Of a stretch of DNA of 50,753 nt, positions 1-8,468 are shown piece after piece. A model generated the notes under the pieces. It was not told where the DNA came from. It searched no databases and saw nothing but the letters and a program-made list of their open reading frames with translations. The position numbers and the translations under genes are program-made. The stretch spans positions 1 through 50,753 of the forward strand of contig JAZGEV010000045.1 of the NCBI GenBank assembly GCA_036478895.1. Direction: 5' to 3'. The stretch comes from S010-17 sp036478895 (GTDB lineage: Bacteria > Bacteroidota > Bacteroidia > Flavobacteriales > Flavobacteriaceae). Numbering within the stretch: the stretch's first letter is position 1; the number at the start of each line of letters is the position of its first letter.

Positions 1-420
1 TAATGTCTGTTTTTGTTCGTATAAATCCTGATTCTCAACGTTAAGCATACTATTTCTTTGAGCTAAAGAGTCATTAATTTTAATCATCTTTTTTGATGTA
101 ATTGTTAGTTCCTCAATTTTATTTTTATAAAATTTTATTAACTTTGAATCACTTCTTTTCATCTTCTTTACTACGGATTCAAAATCGGCTATTCGGTTTT
201 TTTGACGCGTTAATTCTTCAGATAAAAAAGTGTTTTTTGAGATGGCATCTTCATAAGAGTCTCTAATTCTATTAAAATCAACTAATAATAAATCTTTCTC
301 ATTTTTAAATGCTATTTCTTTTTTTTCAAATTCTAAATTTTTAGTATAACTATTGTAGCCTAAAAATGCTATTACAAATAATAAAATTACAATTAATAAT
401 TTTTTCAAAGTATCTGACAT
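1..420 (-). CDS. Membrane-anchored coiled-coil protein, C-terminus cut by window edge
   Basis: An open frame runs on the minus strand from an ATG at 418-420 to the window edge without a stop, giving the first 140 residues. The start MSDTLKKLLIVILLFVIAFL is a single hydrophobic segment after a short basic head, which fits a signal anchor. The rest is highly charged (Lys, Glu, Asp, Asn) with regularly spaced Leu/Ile, as in a long coiled coil, and has no recognisable catalytic motif. Its start lies 4 bp after the stop of the methyltransferase at 425-988, so the two are probably co-transcribed. I do not recognise the family; a structural or envelope-associated coiled-coil protein is the most that can be said. 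Confidence 0.7.
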   Translation of the reverse strand, partial: MSDTLKKLLIVILLFVIAFLGYNSYTKNLEFEKKEIAFKNEKDLLLVDFNRIRDSYEDAISKNTFLSEELTRQKNRIADFESVVKKMKRSDSKLIKFYKNKIEELTITSKKMIKINDSLAQRNSMLNVENQDLYEQKQTL

Positions 421-424
421 AGTT

Positions 425-988
425 TTATTTTTTTACGCAATTATAAATAAATGCAGGTGGAAAATTTATAGCTTCAAATTGTAGTTTTACATTTTCACTT
501 TTAAATATTTTTTTTATTTTTTTATAGCAATAAGGCGAATATTGAAATTGTGAAAATTGACCATTATTCTTTAATACTTTTTTAGAATTTTGAAGAATTT
601 TATCGACAACATTTTTTGGTATATTACTTAACGGAAGACTTGATATAATGCAGTCTACCTCTTTGATATTCAATTTGTTAATAACATTTTCAATCAACTC
701 AGCAGATTCGTTTACCAATATTAATCTGTCATCGTTAATCTGTTTTAAATGATTAAAGAATTCATCGTTAATTTCAAAGCAAATCAGTTTACTATTTGAA
801 TGCATTCTATTTAATATTTCTTTAGTAACATTGCCATTACCAGGACCAAATTCTACAATTACAGAAATATTATTAAAATCAATTTCTTTTAAAAGTTTTT
901 TAATTAAAAACCGTGAACTTGGGACTATAGTTCCCGATGTTTTAATGTTTTTAACAGCTTCTTTAAAAAAGGCTTTTTTCGTTTTCAC
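425..988 (-). CDS. Class I SAM-dependent methyltransferase, phospholipid N-methyltransferase-like
   Basis: This 187-residue protein has the glycine-rich SAM-binding motif I VEFGPGNGNVTKEIL near residues 45-59. An acidic residue (CFEIN, about 70-74) ends the next strand, and there is a motif IV-like segment CIISSLPLSNIP near 113-124. The N-terminal stretch FFKEAVKNIKTSGTIVPSS resembles the lead-in of the small PmtA/RsmA-like methyltransferases that methylate phosphatidylethanolamine. The substrate cannot be fixed from sequence; a lipid or a small rRNA-dimethylase-like role are the alternatives. It is divergent from the ComF-type gene, with 50 bp between starts, and heads a short minus-strand operon with the coiled-coil gene. 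Confidence 0.75.
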   Translation of the reverse strand: MKTKKAFFKEAVKNIKTSGTIVPSSRFLIKKLLKEIDFNNISVIVEFGPGNGNVTKEILNRMHSNSKLICFEINDEFFNHLKQINDDRLILVNESAELIENVINKLNIKEVDCIISSLPLSNIPKNVVDKILQNSKKVLKNNGQFSQFQYSPYCYKKIKKIFKSENVKLQFEAINFPPAFIYNCVKK

Positions 989-1038
989 TCTAAGAATTAA
1001 TTAATTTATTGTAGTTTAGTTTAAAATATTTAGCAAAG

Positions 1039-1725
1039 ATGCAATTTTTTAAGGATATTTCACATATTTTTTTTCCCAATATTTGTTTAACTTGTAAAGC
1101 CACATTAGCAAATAATGAGCAGGTAATTTGTACATATTGTATTTACGATTTACCTACAACAAATTTTACCAAAACAAAGAGTGATGTAATAATTAAGATT
1201 TTCTATGGCAGAATTACTTTAGAAAATGCAACATCGTTATTATATTTTAAGAAAAAAAGTTTAGTTCAAACATTAATACACAGTTTAAAATATCAAAATA
1301 AAGAAGAGGTTGGTAAGTTTCTTGGAGAATGGCTAGGTGAAGAAATGAAACAAAGTAACTCATACAATACTATTGATTTTATAGTCCCAGTACCTTTGCA
1401 TATAGAACGTTTCAAGAGTAGAGGCTATAATCAATTAACAGAATTTGGTTTAGCTTTGAGTTCTGCTTTAAAGACAAACTTTAATGCTAGTAATTTGTTA
1501 AAACAAACGCCTAATAAAACGCAAACTAAAAAAGGACGCATTGATCGTATTATTAATTCAAAGGAGTTATTTTATCTTAATAATATTGATACTTTTGAAA
1601 ATAAACACATATTATTAGTAGATGACATTATTACAACAGGCGCAACAATTGAGGCATGCTGTACTGAATTATTGAAATCAAAAAACATAAAAATAAGTAT
1701 TGCAGTTATGGCAATTACGGTTTAA
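1039..1725 (+). CDS. ComF-family phosphoribosyltransferase-like protein
   Basis: The 228-residue protein starts with a double zinc-ribbon (CLTCK near residue 16 and CTYC near 31) followed by a type I phosphoribosyltransferase fold. The PRPP-binding signature is LLVDDIITTGATIEACC near residue 192-208, and the basic segment ERFKSRGYNQ (about 124-133) is the usual ComF/GntX feature. ComF proteins of competent bacteria take part in handling incoming single-stranded DNA; in Bacteroidota the same family is widespread and its role is unproven. Length fits the family. It is preceded by the divergent methyltransferase and followed after 64 bp by a lipoprotein gene. Confidence 0.9.
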   Translation: MQFFKDISHIFFPNICLTCKATLANNEQVICTYCIYDLPTTNFTKTKSDVIIKIFYGRITLENATSLLYFKKKSLVQTLIHSLKYQNKEEVGKFLGEWLGEEMKQSNSYNTIDFIVPVPLHIERFKSRGYNQLTEFGLALSSALKTNFNASNLLKQTPNKTQTKKGRIDRIINSKELFYLNNIDTFENKHILLVDDIITTGATIEACCTELLKSKNIKISIAVMAITV

Positions 1726-1789
1726 CAATTAATTAGTTTAAATCCTAAAAAATAGTTGTTTCTTTGTCATATATTTATTAGATACATTT

Positions 1790-3385
1790 ATGAAAACCCG
1801 ATTTCTTATTTTAATGATACTGCTTTTAACCTTATTTAATTGCGCAAGAAGAGGTTCTTTAACAGGTGGTGATAAAGATGAAAAGACACCTATTTTAATT
1901 AAAACAGTCCCTCAATTTGAATCTATTAACTTTTCTGCTAATGAAATTAAAATTTATTTTGATGAATACATTAAACTAAAAGATTTAAGAAAACATTTGG
2001 TTGTATCTCCACCATTAAAGTATGCTCCTATAATATCACCTCAAGGCACGCCAAGCAAAAAAATAACAATTAAAATAAAAGACACCTTATTACCAAATAC
2101 TACCTATTCATTTAATTTTGGAGAAAGTATTATTGATAATAATGAAGGCAATATTATAAGTGATTTTAAATATATTTTTTCAACAGGAAACTATATTGAC
2201 TCTTTAAAAATTAAAGGAGAAATAGTAAATGCATTCGCTAAAAAAGAGCCTGAATACGTAACAGTAATGCTCTACGAAGCTAATGAGAGTTTTAGTGACT
2301 CAACAATTTTTAATGACAAACCGTTATATGTGGCGAATACATTAAAAAGTACGCATTGGGAATTTAGTAATTTAAAGCCTGGTAAATATCATATGATTGC
2401 CTTAAAGGAAGAAAATTCAGATTTTGTTTTTAATCCTAAAAGTGATGAAATTGCTTATTTGGATACAATTATTGAAATCCCATCCAAACAAGAGTTTAAA
2501 TTAAAATTATTTAAAGAAAAGCGCCCTTTTAAAACGTTTAAACCTATAGAAATTTCAAAAAATCATATCATTATTGGTTATGAAGGTGATGCAAAGAATT
2601 TGAAAGTCTTACCAAATATATCTAAAACAGGTGTTGATGAAATGGATTATAAAACCTATTTCGAAAATAGAAAAGACACGTTAAACTTTTTCTTTAAAAC
2701 TAATAAAAAAATCGATTCATTGTTTTTAAAGATAATAAATAATAAATATAAAACCAACGAAAAAGTAACTTTGCGTAGTAAAGATATTGATAGTATTAAA
2801 GTAACCAGCAATGCTAGAGGAGTTCTAAACTTTAAGGATACTATAAAGGTTAGTCTTAACAATCCATTGGAGATGTATTATAAAAATAAAATGCTCTTTT
2901 TTGATAAAGATACTATTGCGGTTGATTATACATTAAAAAGAAAAGGGCAAAGAGACTTGTTATTTTTATTTGATAAAAAGGAAAGCCAACGCTATAAATT
3001 AACACTATTACCAGATGCCTTAGTTGATTTTTATGATCTTAAAAACGACACCATTAAATATGTTTTTAGTACAAATAAAAAAATCAATTATGGAAGCATA
3101 ACACTTAACGTAACAAATGTTAAAAATTCAATTATAGTTCAACTTATAAATAGTAAAAAGGAGGTTTTAGAACAACGTTTCATTAAAAGCGATGCCAAAG
3201 TATCATTTGATTTGCTGAATGTTGCAACCTATGACATTAGAGTTATTTATGATGATAATGGAAATGGAAAATGGGATACAGGTAGTTACTTTCATAAAAT
3301 TCAGCCCGAAAAAGTTGTGTATTTTAAAGACGCCATTGAGGTTAAAGAAAACTGGTTTATTAATGAAGATTTAATATTAGAGTAA
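1790..3385 (+). CDS. Ig-like (Big_5) domain lipoprotein of Bacteroidota
   Basis: A 531-residue exported protein with a lipoprotein signal (lipobox LTLFNC, Cys at about residue 18), so it should be anchored in the outer or inner membrane. After the Cys comes GGDKDEKTP and then an SbsA/Big_5-type Ig-like domain (about 35-130) with the typical IKIYFDEYIKLKD and LLPNTTYSFNFG segments. A second beta-rich part, about 135-215, resembles a CNA_B/carboxypeptidase-regulatory fold, and the C-terminal VIYDDNGNGKWDTG (about 483-496) is an acidic loop of possible calcium-binding type. The family is conserved in Flavobacteriaceae as a single-copy gene with no established function. The gene ends 13 bp before ligA and may be co-transcribed with it. 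Confidence 0.85.
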   Translation: MKTRFLILMILLLTLFNCARRGSLTGGDKDEKTPILIKTVPQFESINFSANEIKIYFDEYIKLKDLRKHLVVSPPLKYAPIISPQGTPSKKITIKIKDTLLPNTTYSFNFGESIIDNNEGNIISDFKYIFSTGNYIDSLKIKGEIVNAFAKKEPEYVTVMLYEANESFSDSTIFNDKPLYVANTLKSTHWEFSNLKPGKYHMIALKEENSDFVFNPKSDEIAYLDTIIEIPSKQEFKLKLFKEKRPFKTFKPIEISKNHIIIGYEGDAKNLKVLPNISKTGVDEMDYKTYFENRKDTLNFFFKTNKKIDSLFLKIINNKYKTNEKVTLRSKDIDSIKVTSNARGVLNFKDTIKVSLNNPLEMYYKNKMLFFDKDTIAVDYTLKRKGQRDLLFLFDKKESQRYKLTLLPDALVDFYDLKNDTIKYVFSTNKKINYGSITLNVTNVKNSIIVQLINSKKEVLEQRFIKSDAKVSFDLLNVATYDIRVIYDDNGNGKWDTGSYFHKIQPEKVVYFKDAIEVKENWFINEDLILE

Positions 3386-3398
3386 TTTAAAATTAAAG

Positions 3399-5399
3399 AT
3401 GATGTTTGAAATAGAAGAAAAAATTAATCAATTACGGAAAGAGTTAACTCAGCATAATTATAATTATTATACATTAGATAACGCTACAATAAGTGATTAT
3501 GAGTTTGATATTAAATTAGCCGAACTTCAGCAATTAGAAGCTGAAAATCCACACTATTTTGATAAAAACTCCCCAACACAAAAAGTTGGAGGATCGGTAA
3601 CTAATAGTTTTGAGAATATCACGCATAATAACCGTATGTATTCTTTGGCAAATTCTTATTCCAAAGAAGATTTATTAGATTGGGAAAAACGAATTATAAA
3701 AATTAGTGGTGTTTCTCAATTAGAATACACTTGTGAACTCAAATATGATGGCGCATCAATAAATTTAACGTATGAAAACAATAAATTAAAATCTGCTGTA
3801 ACGCGTGGCGATGGATTTGTTGGTGATAATGTTACGCCTAATATCAAAACAATTAAATCAATTCCTTTACAAATTGAAAACGGATTTTTAAAAAATTTTG
3901 AAATAAGAGGCGAAATAATTCTACCGTTTGCCGGATTTCATAAAATGAATGAAGAACGCATTAAAAATGGAGAAGAACCTTATAGAAATCCACGAAACAC
4001 AGCAAGTGGAAGCTTAAAATTAAAGGAAAGTAGTGAGGTTGCAAAACGTCCGTTAGATTGTTTACTTTATCACGTTGTAACTGATGATGTAACCTATGAA
4101 ACTCATTTTGAAATATTAAAAGCTGCCCGTAATAGTGGATTTAAAGTACCTAACGAAATCAAGCTTTGCAAAAGTATTGAAGCCGTTTTTCAATTTGTAA
4201 ATGATTGGGATAAAAAACGACATGATTTACCCTATGAAACCGATGGCATTGTAATTAAAGTAAACTCATTACATTATCAAAATGAAATAGGGTTTACCTC
4301 AAAAACACCACGTTGGGCAATAGCTTATAAATTTAAAGCAGAGCAAGTTTCTACTACAATCAATACTATTTCCTACCAAGTTGGTAGAACTGGTGCAATA
4401 ACGCCTGTGGCAAATTTAGAGCCTGTTGAAATAGCTGGAACTATTGTAAAACGTGCCTCTTTGCATAATGCAGATCAGATAGAGAAATTAGGCATCCGTT
4501 TAAACGATACTGTTTTTGTTGAAAAAGGTGGCGAGATTATTCCAAAAATTGTTGATGTAGACTTGGACAAGAGAGCTTCAAATTCAGCACCTGTTATTTA
4601 TGCAACCAACTGTCCAGATTGTGACACTCTATTAGTAAGATCTGATGGTGATGCAAAACATTATTGCCCAAATGAATATGGTTGTAAAACTCAAATAGTT
4701 GGTAGAATTCAACATTTTATCAGCCGTAAGGCAATGAATATTGATGGATTAGGAGCAGAAACAGTGGAATTGTTATTTGACGCTGGTTTAATTATGAATT
4801 ATACCGATTTGTACGATTTAAAAATTGAAGAGATTTTGCCTTTAGAAAGAATGGCTCAAAAATCGGCAGAAAATATAATTAAAGGGATAGAAGCGTCTAA
4901 GGAAATACCATTTTCAAAAGTGTTGTTTGCATTAGGTATACGTTTTGTTGGCGAGACAGTTTCAAAAAAACTGGCAAAGCATTTTAAATCGATCGATAGT
5001 TTAATACAAGCCGATTTTGAAACACTCAAAAACGTGGATGAAATAGGAGAGAAGATAGCTGAAAGTATTGTTGCTTTTTTTGAGATTCAAATTAATATAG
5101 AAGCTATTGAGAAATTAAAATTAAAAGAATTAAATTTTAAATCGTTAAAAGATGATACTGTAGTATCAAACAAGTTAGATGGTAATTCTTTTGTAGTTTC
5201 GGGAGTGTTTACAAAGTTTTCTAGAAATGAATTAAAGAAGGCAATTGAAGAAAATGGTGGAAAAAACTCAGGATCATTATCTAAAAAAACAACGTTTCTA
5301 ATTGCTGGTGATAAAATGGGACCAGCAAAAAAGGTAAAAGCTGAAACATTAGGAATAACAATTATAAGTGAGCATGAATTTATTGAAATGATTTCATAA
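3399..5399 (+). CDS. ligA: NAD-dependent DNA ligase LigA
   Basis: LigA seals nicks in double-stranded DNA during replication and repair using NAD+. The 666-residue protein has the whole bacterial layout. The Ia domain has the YYTLDNATISDYEFD segment. The adenylation domain has catalytic Lys115 in CELKYDGAS. The OB-fold has KFKAEQ and YQVGRTGAITPVA. A Cys4 zinc finger (CPDC...YCPNEYGC, about 405-430) is followed by helix-hairpin-helix repeats and a C-terminal BRCT domain (about 590-666, SGVFTKFSR...KKTTFLIAG). Length matches the family (about 670). The start has two adjacent ATG codons (3399 and 3402) and either could be used. A hairpin follows the stop. Confidence 0.98.
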   Translation: MMFEIEEKINQLRKELTQHNYNYYTLDNATISDYEFDIKLAELQQLEAENPHYFDKNSPTQKVGGSVTNSFENITHNNRMYSLANSYSKEDLLDWEKRIIKISGVSQLEYTCELKYDGASINLTYENNKLKSAVTRGDGFVGDNVTPNIKTIKSIPLQIENGFLKNFEIRGEIILPFAGFHKMNEERIKNGEEPYRNPRNTASGSLKLKESSEVAKRPLDCLLYHVVTDDVTYETHFEILKAARNSGFKVPNEIKLCKSIEAVFQFVNDWDKKRHDLPYETDGIVIKVNSLHYQNEIGFTSKTPRWAIAYKFKAEQVSTTINTISYQVGRTGAITPVANLEPVEIAGTIVKRASLHNADQIEKLGIRLNDTVFVEKGGEIIPKIVDVDLDKRASNSAPVIYATNCPDCDTLLVRSDGDAKHYCPNEYGCKTQIVGRIQHFISRKAMNIDGLGAETVELLFDAGLIMNYTDLYDLKIEEILPLERMAQKSAENIIKGIEASKEIPFSKVLFALGIRFVGETVSKKLAKHFKSIDSLIQADFETLKNVDEIGEKIAESIVAFFEIQINIEAIEKLKLKELNFKSLKDDTVVSNKLDGNSFVVSGVFTKFSRNELKKAIEENGGKNSGSLSKKTTFLIAGDKMGPAKKVKAETLGITIISEHEFIEMIS

Positions 5400-5422
5400 C
5401 AATCAATTTTAGTTAAGAATAA

Positions 5423-5455
5423 AGACCTTCAAGGTTTTTAAAACATTGAAGGTCT
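5423..5455 (+). terminator. Hairpin after ligA, possible terminator
   Basis: Perfect 10-bp inverted repeat AGACCTTCAA / TTGAAGGTCT with a 13-base loop, 24 bp after the ligA stop. On the plus strand the stem is followed by A residues rather than a T tract, so it is not a textbook intrinsic terminator. It may still define the 3' end of the ligA transcript and separates it from the yaaA promoter. Confidence 0.5.
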
Positions 5456-5493
5456 AAAAAATGTAAATGAATACAATAATGTTAAGTAAATTA

Positions 5494-5501
5494 TATCTTT
5501 A
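5494..5501 (+). promoter_or_regulatory. Flavobacterial -7-like element of yaaA (TATCTTTA)
   Basis: TATCTTTA matches the Bacteroidota -7 consensus TAnnTTTG at seven of eight positions, 28 bp before the ATG at 5529. A TTG codon at 5502 would be too close to this element, so it supports the ATG start for yaaA. Confidence 0.5.
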
Positions 5502-5528
5502 TTGCGCGCTAAGCCAACCAAATATAAA

Positions 5529-6287
5529 ATGAAAATAGTTATATCACCAGCAAAATCATTGGATTTCGAATCCGATATACCAGTAGATTTCAATACAAAA
5601 TGTCAGTTTTTAAATCAGGCGAAAGAGATTAATACTGTTTTAAAGAAAAAGTCACCATCGGAATTATCCAAACTAATGAAAATCTCTGAGAAATTGGCAG
5701 ATTTGAATTGGAAACGGAACCAGGAATGGGAACTTCCATTTAATAAATCCAACGCACGACAAGCAATTTACACCTTTTCAGGAACTGTATATGATGGTTT
5801 GGACGCTTATTCTATACCGTTAGATAAAATAGAACAATTACAAGACAAATTACGCATTCTCTCTGGGCAATATGGCATATTAAAGCCATTGGATTTAATG
5901 CAAGCCTATCGTTTGGAAATGGGCACAAAGTTAGTTGTTAAAAACACAAAAAACTTATATCAGTTTTGGGAGAATCAAATAACAGAATCGTTGAATGGTG
6001 AATTGAAGACCAATGAAGTTTTTGTAAACCTAGCAAGTAACGAATATTTTAAAGCAGTTAAACCAAGATTATTAAAAGTTCCTGTAATTACGCCAATTTT
6101 TAAAGATTATAAGAATGGAAATTTAAAAATAATAGCCTTTTTTGCAAAAAAAGCAAGAGGTATGATGGTGCGTTATATTATTGATAATGATATAGGAAAT
6201 GCAGAAGATTTAAAAGGATTTAATTATGGAAATTATGCTTTTGATGGTAGTTTGTCAACAGAAACTGATTTAGTATTTACAAGATAA
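5529..6287 (+). CDS. yaaA: Peroxide stress protein YaaA (DUF328/UPF0246)
   Basis: YaaA lowers free intracellular iron and protects DNA and proteins under hydrogen peroxide stress in E. coli. The 252-residue protein carries the family hallmarks: N-terminal MKIVISPAKSLDFE, the FSGTVYDGLDA segment near residue 81, ILSGQYGILKPLDLMQAYRLEMG near 115-137, and C-terminal FFAKKARGMMVRYII. A longer reading frame can be opened from a TTG at 5502, but the family start is at the ATG chosen here, 28 bp after a -7-like promoter element. Monocistronic, cytoplasmic. Confidence 0.95.
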   Translation: MKIVISPAKSLDFESDIPVDFNTKCQFLNQAKEINTVLKKKSPSELSKLMKISEKLADLNWKRNQEWELPFNKSNARQAIYTFSGTVYDGLDAYSIPLDKIEQLQDKLRILSGQYGILKPLDLMQAYRLEMGTKLVVKNTKNLYQFWENQITESLNGELKTNEVFVNLASNEYFKAVKPRLLKVPVITPIFKDYKNGNLKIIAFFAKKARGMMVRYIIDNDIGNAEDLKGFNYGNYAFDGSLSTETDLVFTR

Positions 6288-6408
6288 TACTATAACTATC
6301 TTACTGAGGTCATTATATCATATATATATTATCATCTTAACAATTGGTAAATTTATATTTTGTAAGTCTTTGAATTTTATGTAATTACATTCATAAATAA
6401 TTAAATTG

Positions 6409-6416
6409 TATCTTTA
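6409..6416 (+). promoter_or_regulatory. -7-like element upstream of the decayed regulator copy
   Basis: TATCTTTA lies 16 bp before the ATG at 6433. The intact paralogue has the related TATCTTTG at 10508-10515. The rest of the 145-bp gap 6288-6432 shows no other signal I can support, and no copy of the TACAAC motif. Confidence 0.3.
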
Positions 6417-6432
6417 CATGTTAATTCACATT

Positions 6433-7395
6433 ATGAAACAAATCAAGATTTTAATATTTGTCCATTTATTTTTTAATTTGCTTGTTTGTGCTCAAGAAAG
6501 TCCTCCTATACAGATTTACAGCTCAGATGATTATAAAGCTGGAAATCAAAACTAGATGATTTCTCAATCAGAGAACAAACTTATTTATATTGCTAACAAT
6601 GATGGTTTGTTAGAATATAATGGTGCTAAATGGTCATTATATCCATCCCCAAACAATGCAATCATTCGATCAGTCAAAGTTGTAGGTAATATTGTTTATA
6701 CCGGTAGTTTTATGGAATTTGGTTTTTGGAAGAAAAACATGTATGGAATTTTAAAGTATAAATCTTTAACTTCAACTTTTGAAAATGAAATGCTTGAGAA
6801 TGAACAGATCTGGAATATAATTGAAGTTGATAATTGGATTATTTTTCAATCTTCTAATAGAATATACATGTTTGACTATAAATCAGGTTTAACTAAGCTA
6901 ATTGAATCAAAATATAAGATAAATAGATTATTCCGTGTCGATAATGAAATATATTTTGACAATTCAAATGCGAGTCTGTTCAAATTACAGGAAGGAAAAG
7001 AATTTTTATTTATTAAAAATGAGTTTTTAAAAACACATACTATTTTAAATATTTTTAATAATAAAGAAGGATTGTTATTTTTAACTAAAAAGAATGGTTT
7101 TTATCAGTATAAAAATAATGTATTTACAGAGTGGAAACCTCAATTGAATAGGTTTTTAAAAATGAAAGTTGTTTATAGCTCAATTCTACTTAAAGATAAG
7201 AGTTTTATATTAGGGACAATTTCAAATGGAATTTTTCATATTTCACCAAAAGGAGAAGTTATGTTTCATTTGAATCACTCAAATGGTTTATCAAACAATA
7301 CGATTCTCTCACTCTTTTTAGATGTCGATAAGAATGTATGGCTGGGTCTTGATAATGGAATTAATATAGTTAATATGGACAAAAACTCTAAATAA
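6433..7395 (+). pseudogene. Broken propeller-type PUL regulator (amber codon, C-terminal half lost)
   Basis: From ATG 6433 the frame encodes a signal peptide (MKQIKILIFVHLFFNLLVCA) and QESPPIQ..KAGNQN, then TAG at 6553-6555 (codon 41). Directly after, from 6556, the frame continues MISQSENKLIYIANNDGLLEYNG. The intact paralogue at 10541 reads AGNQNWMISQ at the same place with TGG for Trp, so the stop is a TGG-to-TAG change. Homology continues through Reg_prop beta-propeller repeats (SFMEFGFWKKN, GTISNGIFHI, NNTILSLF, VWLGLDNGINIVN). It then jumps over about eight codons to DKNSK and a stop at 7393-7395. Weak residual similarity to the paralogue is visible to about 7480 with further deletions. 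The Y_Y_Y domain, membrane segment and HTH are absent. It cannot make a DNA-binding regulator; a small secreted propeller fragment from 6556 would lack a signal peptide. Confidence 0.88.
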
Positions 7396-7445
7396 AGCAG
7401 GTATTTAAAATTGGATACACTCTCAAGGACAAATTTTTTTATAAA

Positions 7446-7477
7446 AAATAGCCTAACAAATTAATGCTAGGCTATTT
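7446..7477 (-). terminator. Terminator hairpin after the minus-strand T9SS operon
   Basis: Perfect 10-bp inverted repeat AAATAGCCTA / TAGGCTATTT with a 12-base loop, 21 bp beyond the stop of the minus-strand gene at 7498. Read on the minus strand it is followed by an A/T-rich tract. It may also stop plus-strand transcription from the decayed regulator. Confidence 0.65.
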
Positions 7478-7497
7478 AAAATTTTAAGAAATGCTAA

Positions 7498-8442
7498 TTA
7501 TTTCAACACAACTTTCTTAGAAACTTTTGAGTTTCCAGATTGTAATTGTAAAAAATAGACACCAGAAGCTACACTTTCTCTATTCCATTTTAAAGAATAT
7601 GTACCAGCTTGATTTTCTGAAGTATTTTCTGTATGAATAACACGACCAGTAATATCAGTAATTGATAATTTTACCGCTCCTGTTTCATTTAATTTATAGT
7701 CAATGTTTAATACATCAACAACAGGATTTGGATATACATTAACACCATCTGTAGCTAATATTTCGTCTTCAACTGCATTAGTAGATGCGTTTTCTACCAT
7801 TTTTAATGCAGTAATATATGACCAGTTATTTTGGTTTGCCGCACCTCTTTCTACTTGTATAGTAATTACACCTCCAGTTGATTGCATGTTATTTATTAGT
7901 GCAGTATTGGTTAAATTTCCTTCTGCGGTTGAGCCTCCAGGATTTAATGTTGCTGTACCATTGTTTGCGCCAGTTGCTGTATACAAAGTTTCTCTATTTT
8001 GTGTAGTTTTTCTATTTGCAAAAATTTCGAAAAAATAATATTTTGTATCATCTAATCCTGAAATTGAAAAAGCAGCTACATTATCATCATCGGCTTGAGT
8101 GAAGAAATAATCTCTTGTAATAAGAGGATCATTGCAAAATAAAGCATCACCAGAAGTTGCAGCTTGTGTTCCAAGTGATCCGTTAAAATATTGAAAATCC
8201 ATCGTAATTGCAAAGTCAAAACCAGTACTAGCTCCAGTATCATTAATCATATCAGTAATTGGTTGATCTCCTGCTTCAGTAGCGTAAACAACAGCAGCAT
8301 TATCTGATCCAGTATTATTCCAGTTACCAGTAGTTGTAGGTAGTGCAGGATCTCCAAAGTCAATAAGTACTGTTTGCTGTGCAAAAGAGAAGGTTGTTGC
8401 TAAAATCATTAGCATTAAAAATTTTGTGTAATTTGTTTTCAT
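7498..8442 (-). CDS. T9SS-exported protein with stand-alone IDFG-type domain, possible glycan binder
   Basis: A 314-residue exported protein with a signal peptide (cleavage after about residue 21, SFAQQ). Its main beta-rich domain (about 23-217) begins TVLIDFGDP and ends YITALKMVE. A C-terminal type A T9SS sorting domain (about 233-314, VYPNPVVDVLNI...GVYFLQLQSG...KKVVLK) should send it through the type IX system to the surface or medium. The main domain matches in pattern the N-terminal domain of the neighbouring esterase (ytlFDFGSN...NWNNV...KYYsFsIFAsR...RET.YT.TG). It has no catalytic motif I can see, so carbohydrate binding is inferred from that pairing only. It is the second gene of a two-gene minus-strand operon, 26 bp after the esterase. 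Confidence 0.8.
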   Translation of the reverse strand: MKTNYTKFLMLMILATTFSFAQQTVLIDFGDPALPTTTGNWNNTGSDNAAVVYATEAGDQPITDMINDTGASTGFDFAITMDFQYFNGSLGTQAATSGDALFCNDPLITRDYFFTQADDDNVAAFSISGLDDTKYYFFEIFANRKTTQNRETLYTATGANNGTATLNPGGSTAEGNLTNTALINNMQSTGGVITIQVERGAANQNNWSYITALKMVENASTNAVEDEILATDGVNVYPNPVVDVLNIDYKLNETGAVKLSITDITGRVIHTENTSENQAGTYSLKWNRESVASGVYFLQLQSGNSKVSKKVVLK

Positions 8443-8468
8443 AATTGTTTAATTTTAATTGTTACTAT

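Noticed and set aside
5502..5528. N-terminal extension of YaaA from TTG 5502
   Set aside because: It would start directly at the -7-like element, and the family begins at MKIVISPAKS (ATG 5529).
6553..6555. Amber codon as programmed read-through or recoding in the regulator copy
   Set aside because: The gene also lacks its second half, including Y_Y_Y, membrane segment and HTH, so ordinary decay explains both changes.
7703..8038. 111-codon plus-strand open frame
   Set aside because: Antisense to the T9SS protein; hydrophobic composition is a by-product of the Thr/Asn-rich sense frame.
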